A stretch of 64,000 nucleotides of DNA from Echinarachnius parma (Eukaryota; Echinodermata; Echinoidea; Clypeasteroida; Echinarachniidae). Below, one piece after another: positions 1 to 13,063 of the stretch. Location: contig JBAMJV010001800.1 of the NCBI GenBank assembly GCA_037951105.1, positions 1-64,000 of the forward strand, read 5' to 3'. The translations under genes and the position numbers were made by a program. The first letter of the stretch is position 1; each line of letters begins with the position of its first letter. Below the pieces are notes generated by a model. The model was not told the DNA's origin. It saw only the letters and a program-made list of their open reading frames with translations, and made no database searches.

Positions 1-540
1 GGGGTACCAGACGAAAATCCGCCATTTTGTTTAATTATTTATTTAATTTTTAGGGCTGTACTGTGGGTATAGCGTGCCGCGCGCTGCACTGCATGCACAA
101 TGCAATACGGTTGTACTTCGAGTGGACACAAGATGGCGCTACGCAATGCGGGATACCGGGGTACAACGGTACCCCGTGGTACTGCGTGTGTCATCAAATG
201 TCAATATCCTTATCACAAATGCACATATTGCGAGTCCAGCAGAGCTCATTGAGCCAGCGACTGTGCAATATTACTTTAATAGTAACTTACTGTTTAACCA
301 CGCTTCAGGCCGAAACTTGTATTGCCAAGGGAATTAAATTCTCAGGAAAATTGAGCTTTAATATGAATAGCATTATGTATGCGGGCAAACATTATTTTTA
401 CCTTTGGTCATCCAAGGCGAATTCAATCTGTACAGTATTTCATGGATGTGATATCGATAGAAGCCAACATGAAAGAGATCATATATCTACGTATTCTAGG
501 AATTTTTTGCATTTTTGTCCACAAGTCCACAGTACCCTAA
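1..540. other. Left edge: no gene recognised
   Basis: Short palindrome GGGGTACAACGGTACCCC at 157-174; otherwise unremarkable. The two overlapping open frames show no family resemblance. Confidence 0.5.
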
Positions 541-559
541 TTTGCGTAGGCTTTGGACC

Positions 560-925
560 AACCAAAAAAATACACGGGGGCAAAGGGCGATTCGCCCCCG
601 ATACCTTTAAAATCGCCCCCTTGAGCCACGGCACGGGGGCAAAAAAACAAACAAAAACAAAAAAAACAAAAAAAAACATTTTTTTTATTAAATTTTTTTT
701 TTTTTTTAAAACATCTTTTTGCATGATCGGAAAGCGCCAGAAACGTACCAAACATGGCATAATCAGATAGATCACATCATGATAATCATTTATTAGATCC
801 TTGAGCAGTGAAAACAATGTTAACAAAAAAAGAGCCCCCGTGAGCCCCAAAATAGCCCTCGTGAATAATTTCACGAGGGCGTTTTTTTCCCTCAAAATTT
901 TCAAAATCGCCCTCGTGAAAAAAAA
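560..925. repeat. GCCCCCGAAA repeat family, copy at left end
   Basis: ACACGGGGGCAAAGGGCGA, TTCGCCCCCGATACC and several CGCCCTCGTGAAA words, with A- and T-runs. The minus-strand open frame here is by-product. It belongs to a family also present near 8820, 20757, 31000, 31860, 38330, 43840 and 44480. Confidence 0.8.
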
Positions 926-1038
926 AGTATTTTTTTGGTTGCTTTGGACCTCCGACTCCCTGCTGATTTTCTAAATAAATACCAGCAGCAGTCTTCTCTA
1001 CCTTTCATATTAGGAACTTCTCCAGACAAATCCTGATG

Positions 1039-1364
1039 CAGGGCTCCACACTTACATGTACCTTTTTTGTTGTCAGAGGCCCGGTCGGGCCAGTGAAACA
1101 ATTTATTTCCCTTTATGGTGGCCCGAAAGAAAAATTTACTGGCCCCAAAATCAAAATATTACTCTTTCCTGATCAAACCTGTGATTGTAGATGAAGCATG
1201 ACATGGAAGAAAACAAGATTTTTCAAATTTTGTCAATTATGTCGGGTTGAAAATCTGCTTGCGTGATCGGGCCACCAAAATATGACTTTTATACATTTTT
1301 TGCTGGCTCAAAGTGCAATTTCACTGGCCCAGGGCCAGCGGGCCAGTGCGAGTGTCGAGCCCTG
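1039..1364. mobile_element. Foldback element, CAGGGCTCSACACT ends, 7-bp duplication
   Basis: Left end CAGGGCTCCACACTTAC and right end (reverse) CAGGGCTCGACACTCGC are flanked by CCTGATG on both sides (1032-1038, 1365-1371; possibly 8 bp). The interior has GGCCCGGTCGGGCCAGT-like palindromes and no open frame of interest. It is non-autonomous and hAT-like by its CA...TG ends. Confidence 0.85.
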
Positions 1365-1371
1365 CCTGATG

Positions 1372-2394
1372 CATTGAGATGATACTATCAGGCTCACATG
1401 AAAGGGATACATGTATTCCCAGGGGCGGATCTAGCTTTTTGCTAAGGGGGGGAGGGGGGTGGGGGGGTTTGACCCAATGACAATGCAGAGCATTTTGTTG
1501 TTGTTGCTATTTTGAACCCCCGTAAGTGATTTTTTCACTTTTTTTCACTTTTTTTGCTGATACATTTTCACTTGGCAACCCAAGGGGGGGGGGGGGGGGG
1601 GGGTTTAAACCCCCTAAACCCCCCCCCCCTGGATCCGCCACTGATTCCAAGAATATTCTGCAAGTCCACAAGTCCACAGTACCTTAATTTGCGTTGGCTT
1701 TGTACCCCAGACACCCCACTGATTTTCTAAATAAATATCAGCGTGCATCTGTCTCAACTTTCTCTTTGTCAAGGAAAGAGAAGGCCAAGGAGAAATAGCA
1801 AGGTATTTGGTTGGCATTAATTTTTAAGCATAATTTACTGGACGAAACAAATCTCAAAAAGTCAAAATTATCCTGGGATGAAAACAATATATATTTTTCA
1901 CAAATAAAAGAAGAAATTGATTAAATATTAATGATTAACAAAGTCATATCTCTAATAATGTATTTAAATTACTGCAAATTTGACTAAACTTACTGACTGA
2001 AAGCTTTAGGATTCAGTATACATTCTTATAAATACTGATTATTTGATGTAATTGAAAACTTGAAAATAATACTTTGAATGATTTAAAATTGTCTATGAAA
2101 ATAACACAATTAAATTTCTATTCATGATTTACATTGTGTACAGCATTTGATTATTGATGTTTTTTTTTATAACTTCAGGGTTCTACATGCATGTATACAC
2201 TCGAGCAGCTAAAACAAAAAGTAGAATCTGGAATGTTTTGTTTGTTTAACTGTGCAAAACTGCAGTGAGTCATGAACTTCAAGAACAATCCCAAATCTAT
2301 CCCTCCATTAAAAATAGAATGTGAGAGCAGTATACATGTATTTTGAGGCATAGTTCAAGGAAAGTATTGTCTCCTGCTGAGATGATCAGAAAAA
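1372..2394. other. No gene; G/C homopolymers
   Basis: G-rich runs at 1446-1468 and 1586-1602 and a C-run at 1620-1629 flank a diverged hairpin (GGGGGTTTAAACCCCC-like). TAAATAAATACCAGCAGCAG-type sequence at 970 recurs at 1730 (TAAATAAATATCAGCG) with CAAGTCCACAGTACC at 525 and 1670, again local duplication. Confidence 0.5.
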
Positions 2395-3690
2395 AAGATT
2401 CTCTTCTTCCCTAAGGTGAAAAGAGTCAAGATTGTTTCAAGAGAGAGTTTATAAATAGGAGAGTTTCTGGTCATAATTCATACCTTCCAGAACTTGTCTT
2501 GACCTTTAATATGACCCTAAATTGACCTCCAAGGAAAGAAAAAAACATATCTTCTTCCCTATAGATGAAGGTGAAAAGAAGTGAAGATTGTTTCAATACT
2601 CAAAAGAGACTGAGAGTTTATAAATGGGAAAGTCTCACTCTCTGGTCATAATTCATACCTTCCAGAACTTGTCTTGACCTTTAATTTGACCCTAAAGTGA
2701 CCTCAAAGGAAGAAAAAACATCTCTTCTTCCCTCTGATGAAGGTGAAATTGAAAAGAAGTCAATATTGTTTCAATACTCAAAAGAGACCAGTCAGAGAGT
2801 TTATAAACGTCTTGCTCTCTGTTCATAATTCATACCTTCCAGAACTTGTCTTGACCTTTAATTTGACCCTAAAGTGACCTCAAAGGAAGAAAAAACATCT
2901 CTTCTTCCCTCTGATGAAGGTGAAATTGAAAAGAAGTCAATATTGTTTCAATACTCAAAAGAGACCAGTCAGAGAGTTTATAAACGTCTTGCTCTCTGTT
3001 CATAATTCATACCTTCCAGAACTTATCTTGACCTTTAATTTAACCCTAAAGTGACCTCCAAGGAAAGAAAAAAACATATCTTCTTCCCTATAGATGAAGG
3101 TGAAAAGAAGTGAAGATTGTTTCAATACTCAAAAGAGACTGAATGTTTATAAATGGGAAAGTCTCACTCTCTGGTCATTATTCATACCTTCCAGAACTTG
3201 TCTTGACCTTTAATTTGACCCTAAAGTGACCTCCAAGGAAGAAAAAACATATCTTCTTCCCTACGAAGATGAAAAGAAGTCAAGATTGTTTCAAAAGAGA
3301 GCTACAGGTAATGGAAAGGAAAAACTTCTCATTCATAATCCATTCATCCCAGAACTTGTCTTGAAAAGAAGTCAATATTGTTTCAAAAGAGATTTTAATA
3401 AATAGTATGGAAAAGTTTCTGGTCATAATTCAAACCTTCCAGAACTTGGCATGACCTTTATTTGATCCCAAAGTGAAACATCTCTTCTTACCTATTTGAA
3501 GGGGAACATAATTCAAGATTGTTTTGAAAGAGAGTTGATGGAAATGGAAAGGAAAACTCAGTCATAATCCATTCCATCCAGAAAATCAAGATTGTTTCAA
3601 AAGAGAGTCTATTTATTGAAAAATCTCTGGTCATAATTCATACTTGTCTTGACCTTTGTTTGACCCCAAAGTGACCTCGCAAAAAGATCA
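2395..3690. repeat. Tandem array, unit about 175-177 bp, 6-8 copies, decaying to the right
   Basis: Unit landmarks are GAAGAAAAAACATCTCTTC, TCAATATTGTTTCAATAC, CATACCTTCCAGAACTTG and CTTGACCTTTAATTTGACC. Period measured between AAGGAA landmarks at 2531, 2706, 2883, 3060 and 3235. The middle copies are almost identical; copies after 3250 are truncated. Related sequence continues to about 3920 and again at 4570-4640. Confidence 0.9.
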
Positions 3691-3931
3691 TGTCAGTAAG
3701 AAACCAGAGAAGAAATTCTTTCAATACACAATTCACATGGTCAAAGTTTTACACATAAACTACAGTGTTAGATTTGCAAGTTACAACACCCAATCTATAG
3801 TAAATTGTATCATCCTATCTGAGATTTTATGATTTAAGTTCTCAGTCATAGTTCATACCTTCTAGAATTTGTCTTGACCTTTGTTTGACCCCAAGTGACC
3901 TTCAAGAAGATCCGTGTCATTAACCAGAATA

Positions 3932-4469
3932 TAAACTGGGCTCCAAAAGAAACTTAACACTTTTTCAGAGCGACGCTCACTAAAATCCATCTAGCATCAA
4001 ATTGATTCATATTTAGAGACAGACAAGCTATCATTCTCCTTATGAAGCATATCTGAAAATTTTAAAGTTTGCTTTTGCCAAAAAAGAGAAAAATGCCATG
4101 GAATCACTACAGGTCACTTAAAAAAAATCACAGAAACTGCTCGAAGCGAACCTCCACGAAAGGCGGTCTATTCAGAACTTTCAATAGCTATTCATTCAAC
4201 TTCAAAGCGGGTTATGTAACCACTAGACTGGCTATTGTCCGTACCGAGCTCTGTGTCCGGAAAGCGAGCAGTTTCTGTGATTTTTGAAAAATGACCTCTT
4301 TCGATTTCACCTTATTTTATTCTTGGTTGACTAAAGCAAACATAATTTGTTTAGATGAGCTTGCTAAGGAGTAGCTAATCTATGCCCAATTATGATTACT
4401 TTTTATGCTTCATGATTTTAATGTGTGTCGCTCTGAAAAAGTGATGAGTTTCTTTTGGAGCCCAGTTTA
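3932..4469. mobile_element. Tc1/mariner-type foldback element (538 bp), TA duplication
   Basis: Inverted ends TAAACTGGGCTCCAAAAGAA / its complement extend over about 40 bp, including GCGACRCWC-type subterminal sequence, and are flanked by TA (3930-3931 and 4470-4471). The target is a unit of the local repeat: AACCAGA...AAATTCTTTC is uninterrupted at about 3705-3730. No transposase is encoded; the open frame inside has no recognisable family. Confidence 0.85.
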
Positions 4470-5411
4470 TAAATTCTTTCAATACACAATTCACATCAAG
4501 GTTTTACACATAAACTATGGTGTAAGAATGCAAGTTACAACATCCAATCTTTGGTACATTGTAATAATTGTCATAAGTAATACCTTCCAGAGCTCTTTTT
4601 GACCTAATTTGACTGCATTAGTGACCTCTCAAGATCATACATCTAGGTATAACTATAACCAGAGAAGAAATTTGATCAATACAATTAATGTAGTTACTCA
4701 TCAAATCAACGTTTTAATCCATTAATTATCAACAATTTGATTTAAAAATTGAAAGATGTGTAGCTTCCAAGTTCCATCTTCCACCTTAGACACCAACCCC
4801 AGTATATTTGGGACTGGTCAGTCCTGAAGGGGTCAACTTTTCTTTAAAGATCTGTATCAATTATGTCCTGTACAAAGTACTTTACCACTTTACTGTAATT
4901 TGATATTAAAGACCAAGTCGTGTCATTGCAGGTACATAATTAATTGTATCTTCACTGAATCTAGATGTACATAGTTGTGATGTACCCTCACATTCCATTT
5001 AATGGTTACAATTAAAATTTGAGACCGAATATTACTGTTAATTACTCAGGGTCACAACAATAAAATGTATCCACAGTATAGGTACATGTAGGAAAAACTT
5101 GCATAGGAGTGACAGTGACTGGCCAGTGGCCATACCTGTACTAGTTTGTACATTGCATGTGAAAGATCAATTAGTTAGGCCGCTAGGACGGTAGTATCTT
5201 TTAAACATGGTCTGTGACACAGGGTCATTGATTTTAGCTGCCCCCAATAATTTGACCCAAAACCATAAATTACAACATGAGGGTACAATTTCTAAGAAAG
5301 CAACAACAAAAATGTATAAAATAGGTTAATTTGCCCCAACAAGCAGTGAGATTAGATATTTGCTATATATAGCACTACTCTACTGGTTTCCAAGCTGGTG
5401 AACCTTATCTC

Positions 5412-5508
5412 ATTAACCCATTCAGGACTGGTCCCGAAAATACTCTGGCTAGGGTCTATCGAAAATACATGTTATAGAAAAATCAATCCATCCTGAACGG
5501 GTTAATTT
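5412..5508. repeat. Small hairpin, TTAACCCATTCAGGA arms
   Basis: TTAACCCATTCAGGACTGG and CCATCCTGAACGGGTTAA pair across a spacer of about 60 bp. Similar AACCCATTTCGCACTGGTCC sequence occurs at 8775. Confidence 0.6.
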
Positions 5509-5547
5509 ACCAAAAGAACGATATTTCACTGTGGTGTACATACAATT

Positions 5548-5713
5548 TCTTATCTGAATACTTCAATCGTACATATCTTTGTAACGAAAGGGAAATTTGG
5601 AAAACCGAAAACGGTCCCATGATTTTATTGTTAATACGAATACAACAAGGTATGAGGGAACCGCTAGAATTAACATTTTATTTTGAGGATTTGGACAATG
5701 TTACTAAGTCCCT
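5548..5713. mobile_element. Left-truncated copy of the AGGGACTTAGTAAC TTAA element
   Basis: CTTATCTGAATACTTCAATC, CGGTCCCATGATTTTATTG and GAACCGCTAGAATTA match 31640-31805; the right end ACTAAGTCCCT is followed by TTAA at 5714-5717. The left third is absent. Confidence 0.85.
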
Positions 5714-6641
5714 TTAAGAACTGGTCTATGTATTCTTCATGAAATGAAAGTGGTACGGATAATATAGTTCCACATGTTCCTTTGTTTCATATAACACTAC
5801 ACATTAGTCAAGGACTGTCAAAAGGGACTGTAATTTCAAACCACGGAATCCCTGGCGTGTATGAATCATAAACTTTTCTTGGTATCCCATGGTCACATGG
5901 ACCCAGAACTTTTTTTCTTCACAAGAATTCATAAACCAAGATCCAATATATTTATGGACCCCTTTGAAAAAACTCCAGCTTGTTGTAGCTGACGAGGGCC
6001 ATCCATCCCATTCATGAGTAGAAAATGAATACATTTAAAAACAAATACTTTGTGTTTAAAAAAAAAAAGAACAAAAAAGTGAATTGGGGACGAAAGCTTG
6101 CCAATCTACAAATTAAGGTTAGTTGAAGCTTAAACTGTTATGTATGAATTAATTTTATTTGCAAAATAAAACAATATAGGAAAACAATAACCATGATCTA
6201 CGCAACCTACCCTGGTCATGTTTCTTTTCTAACGTATAGAGTGCTACTGTTTGTTGATCAAATTTTCTATTCAAGTAGAACTGTCATTCGATTCAACCCT
6301 CCTTATGGTAGTTTGTTTATTACAGTATCTGTTTTAATGGTTCACTGACATAATTCAACATTCAGCATCTTCAGAAAGCCAAACTTACAGTACTACAAAT
6401 ACAACATCAAATTACAAAATGTCAAAAGAAGTACATGGACAGTATATATTTAACATTTTACATCATGTGATTAAAAATGAGTACAATTTCACTCTCACTC
6501 AATTACAATGTTTCTATTTTTACGAACATACATTTGCCCCCGAAGTGAACTTCCAAACATCGCCTTCAGAGAGATGCAAAGCCTGTCGTACAAATACAGT
6601 TTTAGCCTTGGAAGGGCTTACATCATGTTTGATCATAATAC

Positions 6642-7136
6642 CCCGTGTTCACACACAAAAATGTCATCGTATAGCTAATCAGGAGCTGATTCTGCTCCTG
6701 ACTAGCTATACGACGAAAATCGTCTGAAATTGTGTGTCTGAACGCTCACTAACGAAACGTCGTATAAAGAATCATGATTAACGAAACGGGGGTTTGAGCA
6801 TCGTTTCGTACGAGAGCTGACTAAAGAATCACGCTCGTTTTGTGTGTGAACGCCCGGTCGATTCACTAATCATGATTCGCTATACGACACTCGTATAACG
6901 GGGCGTGGCTTAACGTGACAGCAGACAGAAAAAAGACAGCACACTGCGCAGTACTAGCAAACTGCGCACTTATACGATATTTCGTGCAGTTGAATGCCAG
7001 CTGTTTGGGGATCTTGTTTTTGTGTGTGTGAACGTTCGTTAGTTTCGTTAATCATGATTCTTTATACGACGTTTCGTTAGTCATGATTCTTTAGTCATGA
7101 TTAAGGGATGGAAATTTGTTGTGTGTGAACATGCTG
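6642..7136. mobile_element. Foldback element with TGTTCACACACAA ends (495 bp), copy 1
   Basis: Ends CCCCGTGTTCACACACAA (left) and CAGCATGTTCACACACAA (right, reverse) are flanked by ATA. The related sequence at 7400-7440 (TTTGATCATAATAGTCATG) shows the uninterrupted target. The interior holds overlapping palindromes (AGGAGCTGATTCTGCTCCTG, repeated CGTATAAAGAATCATGATTA). No gene. Confidence 0.88.
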
Positions 7137-7189
7137 ATAGTCATGTTTGATGCTCAGACTGTTAAGTACAAGTACAATGTTGATATTTA

Positions 7190-7243
7190 TCATTTTACCT
7201 GCCCGAATGGGCCAGTAAAGAAAAAAGTTAGTGTGGAGGCTGG
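7190..7243. mobile_element. Fragment of the GCTCGACA foldback family
   Basis: GCCCGAATGGGCCAGTAAAG followed by GTTAGTGTGGAGGCTGG is the right-hand part of the family (compare 36085-36126). The left part is missing. Confidence 0.6.
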
Positions 7244-7670
7244 GATAATAAACTCTCACCCAATTCTGTATATTTTAATTATTTCATGATGTTTCTATTT
7301 TTACAAACTAAAATTTGCCCCAGAGGTGAACTTCCAGTGCCTTCAGAGAGATGCAAAGCCTGTCATACTCATACACATACAGTTTGTATCCTTGGAAGGG
7401 CTGACATGATTGTTTGATCATAATAGTCATGTTTGATGCGCCTGTTAATCTCAGACTGACATCTAACTCTTGACTGTGAATCATACTGTACATTGTACGT
7501 ATCCACCCTGTACATTGTTTAAAGGTACAGTTATTAGAATGTATTAAACATTTAAAGATCTTTGTGAAGCCCGAGTTAAATTTTTACCAAAAATATTTGA
7601 TGACTAACCAATGTACATGTATGTGAGTCACTGAGTCTGAGATGATATTTGATAATTTTCAAAGGTATCT

Positions 7671-8340
7671 GGGCAACCAAATGGGACCATTTATGAAATT
7701 TTACTTGCCCAACCCCAATTTTTACTAGTCCCGGACAATAGGGCAAGTGCTAGTGGCAAGCCCTGCTATTACAGTTGTACAGGGAACACGATACCATTGG
7801 CTCATTATGTGCACAGAAATTCAATGACTGAATACTCCATTGGGCAACCAAATGGGACCATTTTTGAAATTTTACTTGCCCAACCCCAATTTTTACTTGT
7901 CCCGGACAATAGGGCAAGTGCTAGTGGCAAGCCCTGCTATTACACATACAGGGAACACGATACCATTGGCTCATTATGTGCACAGCAACTCAAGGACTGA
8001 ATACTCCATTGGGCAACCAAATTGGACCTATTTAATGACATTTTACTTGCCCAACCCCAATTTTTACTTGCCCCGGGCATTAGGGCAAGGGCTAGTGGCG
8101 AGCCCTGCTGTCGTACAGGGAACACGATACCATTGGCTCATTATGTGCACAGAAATTCAATGACAGAATACTCCATTGGGCATCCAAATTGGACCATTAA
8201 TGACAATTTACTTGTCCAACACCAATTTTTACTTGCCCCGGGCATTAGGGCAAGTGCTAGTGGCGAGCCCTGCTGTCGTACAGGGAACATGATACCAGGC
8301 ATTGGCTCATTATGTGCACAGCAACTCAAGGACTGAATAC
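7671..8340. repeat. Four tandem copies (167-171 bp) containing a GGGCAAGTGCTAGTGGC repeat fragment
   Basis: Units start at 7671, 7842, 8011 and 8178. Each carries TTTTACTTGCCCAACCCC, a GGGCAAGTGCTAGTGGC segment ending in AAGCCCTG or GAGCCCTG (the end of the foldback family described at 1039), and CATTGGCTCATTATGTGC. Overlapping frames on both strands are by-products. Confidence 0.9.
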
Positions 8341-8814
8341 TCGAAGACTAGGGTGTAGGTCTAACACTGTTATTCGCACCTGCCTACTACATGACCATAG
8401 TACATGTTAATGTGCTCTTTGAATTACGTGTCTCATTACATTGTATGTTTGCATTCGTTCGTTCGTTCGTCGTGAATGGAAAGGTTCAACGTACATGACC
8501 CTGACTCTCATACAAATGTATGTACTGTACATTTGTATGTACATGTACAGTGTATGTTCATCATGATTTGATGAATTCAAAATGAATGGCAAATATTCAG
8601 CAAGACCATTAACTCCTTGCCTACAAGTGCATTTCCCATAGAGTTAATTAATACAACCTTCCCTTTATAGTGATGGGTAAAAAATGGTCTACAAAAGATA
8701 AAAAGGTGGGTCTTAGCTATACAGCGTACAACGTCAAATTTGTACAGTACCTGTATGCAGAACCAGACAGGATTTAACCCATTTCGCACTGGTCCAGAAA
8801 ACTGCATCTATAGC

Positions 8815-9075
8815 AGGGGAAAAAAATACATGGGGGCGGCGGGTGAATTTTTTTTTTTGCATGATTTTTTTAATCGGCATGATTGGATCGTGATCGAATG
8901 CCAATCAGGTGATCACTTACAGCATTAGAGCTAAATAGTAGCCCCTGAAATTTGAAAAAAGAGCCCCAGAAAATTTGTAGCCCCCGAAAGTTGGAAAAGT
9001 AGCCCCCGAAAACTTCTGTAAAATAAGATAGGGAGCCCCCGCAATGAAAATATTAATTTTCCCCTCTAATTTGAC
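8815..9075. repeat. GCCCCCGAAA repeat family copy
   Basis: ATACATGGGGGCGGCGGGTG, then CAGCATTAGAGC, TAGTAGCCCCTGAAATTTG and repeated TAGCCCCCGAAA, ending ATGAAAATATTAATTTT. Confidence 0.85.
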
Positions 9076-9543
9076 ATGCTGTTCTTCTTCTCCCAATTGT
9101 AAATTTAATCTACCTCCTTGAAGATTCTTGTACAGACTATACATGAGTCTTGCAGATACAGTGTACGCAGACCTAGATGTTAACAGAATGAAATCACCTT
9201 GAAGTTGAATGGGTTAAAAAACACAACTCATGAGCACATACTGACAGTTTAAATTTGCTCTAGTCTCACAAGCATATAATGTAACATGTGTACTCTGGCT
9301 GGTGTGTGCATTATTTTGGGTGTGGCAACAGTGGCTTCCAATAATGTAGAACAACATTAACTGCTTTACATGATTAAGATATGCAGAGACAGAAATTTTG
9401 AGTTTTTAAACACATTACCAAGATAATTTGTTAAGCGATCAATACCAATATACAATACTGCTTTTTAAAAGGTGTTTTTAAAATTTATTTGTACGTAGTG
9501 CATTTTCTTTTACTCTCATTAATTCAATATTGATAGTCAAATA

Positions 9544-10532
9544 TACTCCGCAAAAAAAGAAACTGGACACTTGTATGAGACCAAATATTTCGTATTCATT
9601 AACGATAAAATATATGATATTGTATATCAAATTAAAGATAAAATTACCCTCTTCAATATTCGCATGAAATCCAGATGAAATCATTCATGCATGACTTGTC
9701 ACGGTCAATTAACCACACCAAGGTCTGTTTTCAAAAATAGCAAAAATGGAACATCCACTCAACCATATAAATGTTGATAAGCATAATCTAAAACGCTATA
9801 TTCATGAGATGGCATAATTTTTCATTACAAATGTGACCTTTTCTATCTTCATCTCAATAAAGAGTATAAATGAAGACAAATTGTGAACGTTATAGGTGTT
9901 ATTTTCATCCAAAAGTAACAAAATGGGGAATTCCATGGCAAAGCTTTATTAGTCAAAACCACAGTTTGTGCCCTTATTTCAGCATGAAAATGGTATAAAT
10001 TCTTCTCTAGAATTATACCGTAGTCCAAAGATCTTCAAAACCTGAAGTCACCCTTGGTCAAACATTTGGGCAGTCTTTAACATGACATTTCTCTAGGTAA
10101 TTATGGTTAAAATTGCAGGGGACGCATGAAATAGACAAGCTTCATGCCTGTAATATAGACCAGTATGATAATGCTCTCATAACCTGGCCCAGTTTTATTG
10201 ACAAATTTGTATTTCCAGAGTTTGTTCATAACAATAAAGTTGAATAATGTCATAATTGACTTGCCCCGCTCATCTTGTTTTAAGTGAAACGCTTACTATC
10301 ATTTCAGTCGAATGGTGTGGTCCTCCATTGTTTTGCTATTTTTGAAAACAGACCTTGCTAGTGTTAATTGACCATGGCATTTCATGCATGAACGATTACA
10401 CATTTAAGTTATACCCTGCAGGTAGAGGACTAAATTCCCTTTAATTTGATATATGATCATGTACACTTTATCGTACATTAATATGAAATATTTCAACATA
10501 TACAAGTGTCCAGTTTCTTTTTTTGCGGAGTA
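9544..10532. mobile_element. Long foldback element (989 bp), Tc1/mariner-like ends, TA duplication
   Basis: Ends TACTCCGCAAAAAAAGAAAC continue into ACTGGACACTTGTAT and are inverted on the right. The flank is TA (or TATA, if the element starts at CTCC). Inverted similarity continues inward: TTGTATATCAAATTAAAG, CATGCATGA and GGTCTGTTTTCAAAAATAGC near 9730 pair with 10340-10395, so most of the element is a giant imperfect hairpin. The 68-residue open frame on its minus strand is incidental. Confidence 0.85.
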
Positions 10533-10539
10533 TAGATAA

Positions 10540-12330
10540 AATGACATTTGTGTCTGTGTCTAATATGGCCTTCACTAGTACTATTACATTTATCATGTCT
10601 GTTATTCAAGCAATCATTCTAACAGCGTTCAAAGGTAATAATGATAAGGAACGTGAATGCCAGAAGGGCTCATGATCCCTTTCTTGACAGAATAAACAAT
10701 ATTACTGATGGTGGAAATAGATCAAATGACATTTGTGTACCTGCTATTATATACATGTACCTGCACTACTTTAAAGGGGAATTCCACCCCAGAAATGTGA
10801 TGTTTGCTATAAAATGAAGTGAATATGAAGAATCATGATCGAAAATCTGAGCCAAAACGGTAGAGCAATAAAAAAGTTATGACAGGATGAACTTTGCTCT
10901 GATTTTTAGTATCGTTCGAAATTGCTATCGATCGTGACGTCACTTGCGAGCTGCAGCCATTTTGACTTCTACATGAAACTTTTACAAAATTTAAATTTTC
11001 TTAATAACAAAGCAAATTTATGAGCTTACAAATTCTAGGGAGGTTGGCCCATCGATATTCTTCTATGAATTCGTGAAAACAAGCAGAGAAAAATTATTTT
11101 TTAGCAACGAAAATGAGAAATAAGTGTATTTTCATGTACTAAAGCCATGGCGAGTTGCTCGTCAATGATGTTACATATGGCGGCAATTTTGAAACGATCG
11201 CTCATTACCACATGATGTTCAAATAGGTATATCTCTCATGTTTCTTGTCCGATTTTGATCAAACTTTCACCAATTATGCCTCTTATTCTGCTTTATCAAA
11301 TAACGAATGGTTTTATCAGGCCCGGATTACCCCTTTAATAGCACTAGCATAGCACATGCACAGTATCTTCTTTTCAAAATGTCTGTTATTCAAGCATCCA
11401 TTCTAAAAGGTTATAATAATAAGGAATATAAACACAAGAAGGGTTTAACCGTTTAAGTCTCCTGACAAAACAGCAAAAGATACGTGTATATCCCATTAAA
11501 TACACAAAATCAATGTCTCTTTCTTGATGATACATCACAAAAGATACCCAATTGAGAGAAATAAATAAATAAATAAACAATACTTGCAGGTGAAATGACT
11601 TTTGTATATAAGTTTGTACAGGTCTATTTGGCCTACACTTCTATGCAGGGTTTCCTTTTAAAATGTATGTTATTGGTGTATTCATTCTAAAAGGTAATAA
11701 CAATAACGATTGTAAATGCAAGATGGGCAGACCTCTTGACAAAACAGCACAAAAGATACGTGGACACCCGGGTTAATACAAAATAAGCAATTACTGATCG
11801 TGAAAATAGATAATTTATATGGCATTTGTATTTTGTAACCTGGTCTATTTGTCCTTCACTAGTACATGTACTATCACATACAGGTCTTCCCTTTCAAAAG
11901 GTCTGCTATCTAAACATTATGTTATAACAATAAGTGATATAAAGGGAAGAAGGGCACATGTCTCTTTCTTGATCACAAAAGACACCCAATTCAGAGAAAT
12001 AAACAATACTTGCAGCCTTGCAGGTGAAAACAGATACATGTACAAATTACTTTTGTATAATACTTGCAGGTGGAAATAGATAACATGACATAATTTGCAT
12101 TATTTTCACTATTGTGTACAACTATTTGGTCTTCACTACTACCAAATACCTACTGAAGGTATTCCCTGGCAAAAAATGTGTTATATTCAAACAAGCGTCC
12201 GTTATAAAGTAACCAACAATGTGGAAAGTAAATGCAAGAAAGGAATAAAAAGTCTCTTTTTTTGGATGAATAGCACAAAAGATACATCCCATTGGCTCAT
12301 TCACTCTTTTTTTTCTCTGTTAGACCATGC
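10540..12330. repeat. Tandem array, unit about 220-285 bp, five copies, interrupted by a TTAA element
   Basis: Copies begin near 10540, 11340, 11600, 11840 and 12080. Landmarks are TGTCTGTTATTCAAGC, ATTCTAAAAGGT, GACAAAACAGCA, AAAGATACGTG and AATACTTGCAGGTG. After removing the element at 10775-11334, the first two copies are contiguous. Confidence 0.85.
10775..11334. mobile_element. TTAA-flanked element (560 bp), AGGGG ends
   Basis: TTAA at 10771-10774 and 11335-11338; left AGGGGAATTCCACCCC, right GGATTACCCCT. Interrupts a tandem repeat array. No coding content. Confidence 0.75.
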
Positions 12331-13060
12331 ATAATCATGCACAGCGAGCAGTTATGTCAGTGCTGACTTTTTTGGAGTTGTGTAACTGTTGTGAAACAGC
12401 CTTTTTTCTTTTTTCTGTGCGTTATCCAGGGATTTTATGTTTTTTTCTTTTTTCTTTTCTCCCTATCTATTATTGGCATACATGTCGATGAAGGGGTGCA
12501 TGTGGGGATAAGGTGTACAGTGTTTTGTTACTCACATAATGAGGATTTACCTCCAAGTGGTAGAAGCATAGCGGTAGAAGTAGACATATATTGCATATTA
12601 GCATGGTCCTAAAAAGGTGTGTGTAAGAAATTGTGACGTTTTTCATTTTTTCATTTGGATTTAGTTATTTTACTTTTCATGTTAAATCACCCCTAAACAG
12701 TTCAATTTAAACTGAATTATTGTCCTAATATAAATTGTTTTTTTTAGATTGAAATCAACATTTATAACAATCTCTTTATAATTATGACAATAAATGTTCA
12801 CAATCGGGGGGGGGGGGGGGGGGGGGGCATGTGCCCTCCAGTTATTTGACAAACAATAATAAAAAAGATTAGGATACAATCTTTTTTATACAAATGAACA
12901 AAAATGGGGGGGGGGGGGGCATGTTCCCCCCAGTTATATGAAAAACAATAATAAAAAAGATTAGGATACAATCTGTTTTATAAAAATGAACACAAATTGG
13001 TACATTAACTGTAAAGTGTGACCCCAATAATTCACTTGCCCCCCCCCCCCTTAATCAGTC
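12331..13060. other. Intron/intergenic, poly-G tracts and a 120-bp duplication
   Basis: A 23-base G-run at 12806 and another at 12907, each followed by GGCATGT; CAATAATAAAAAAGATTAGG recurs at about 12854 and 12948. No gene. Confidence 0.6.
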
Positions 13061-13063
13061 TAA

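Noticed and set aside
6419..6727. 102-residue open frame near 6.5 kb
   Set aside because: Runs into the foldback element at 6642 and its first half matches no family; the related sequence at 7260-7450 is not open.
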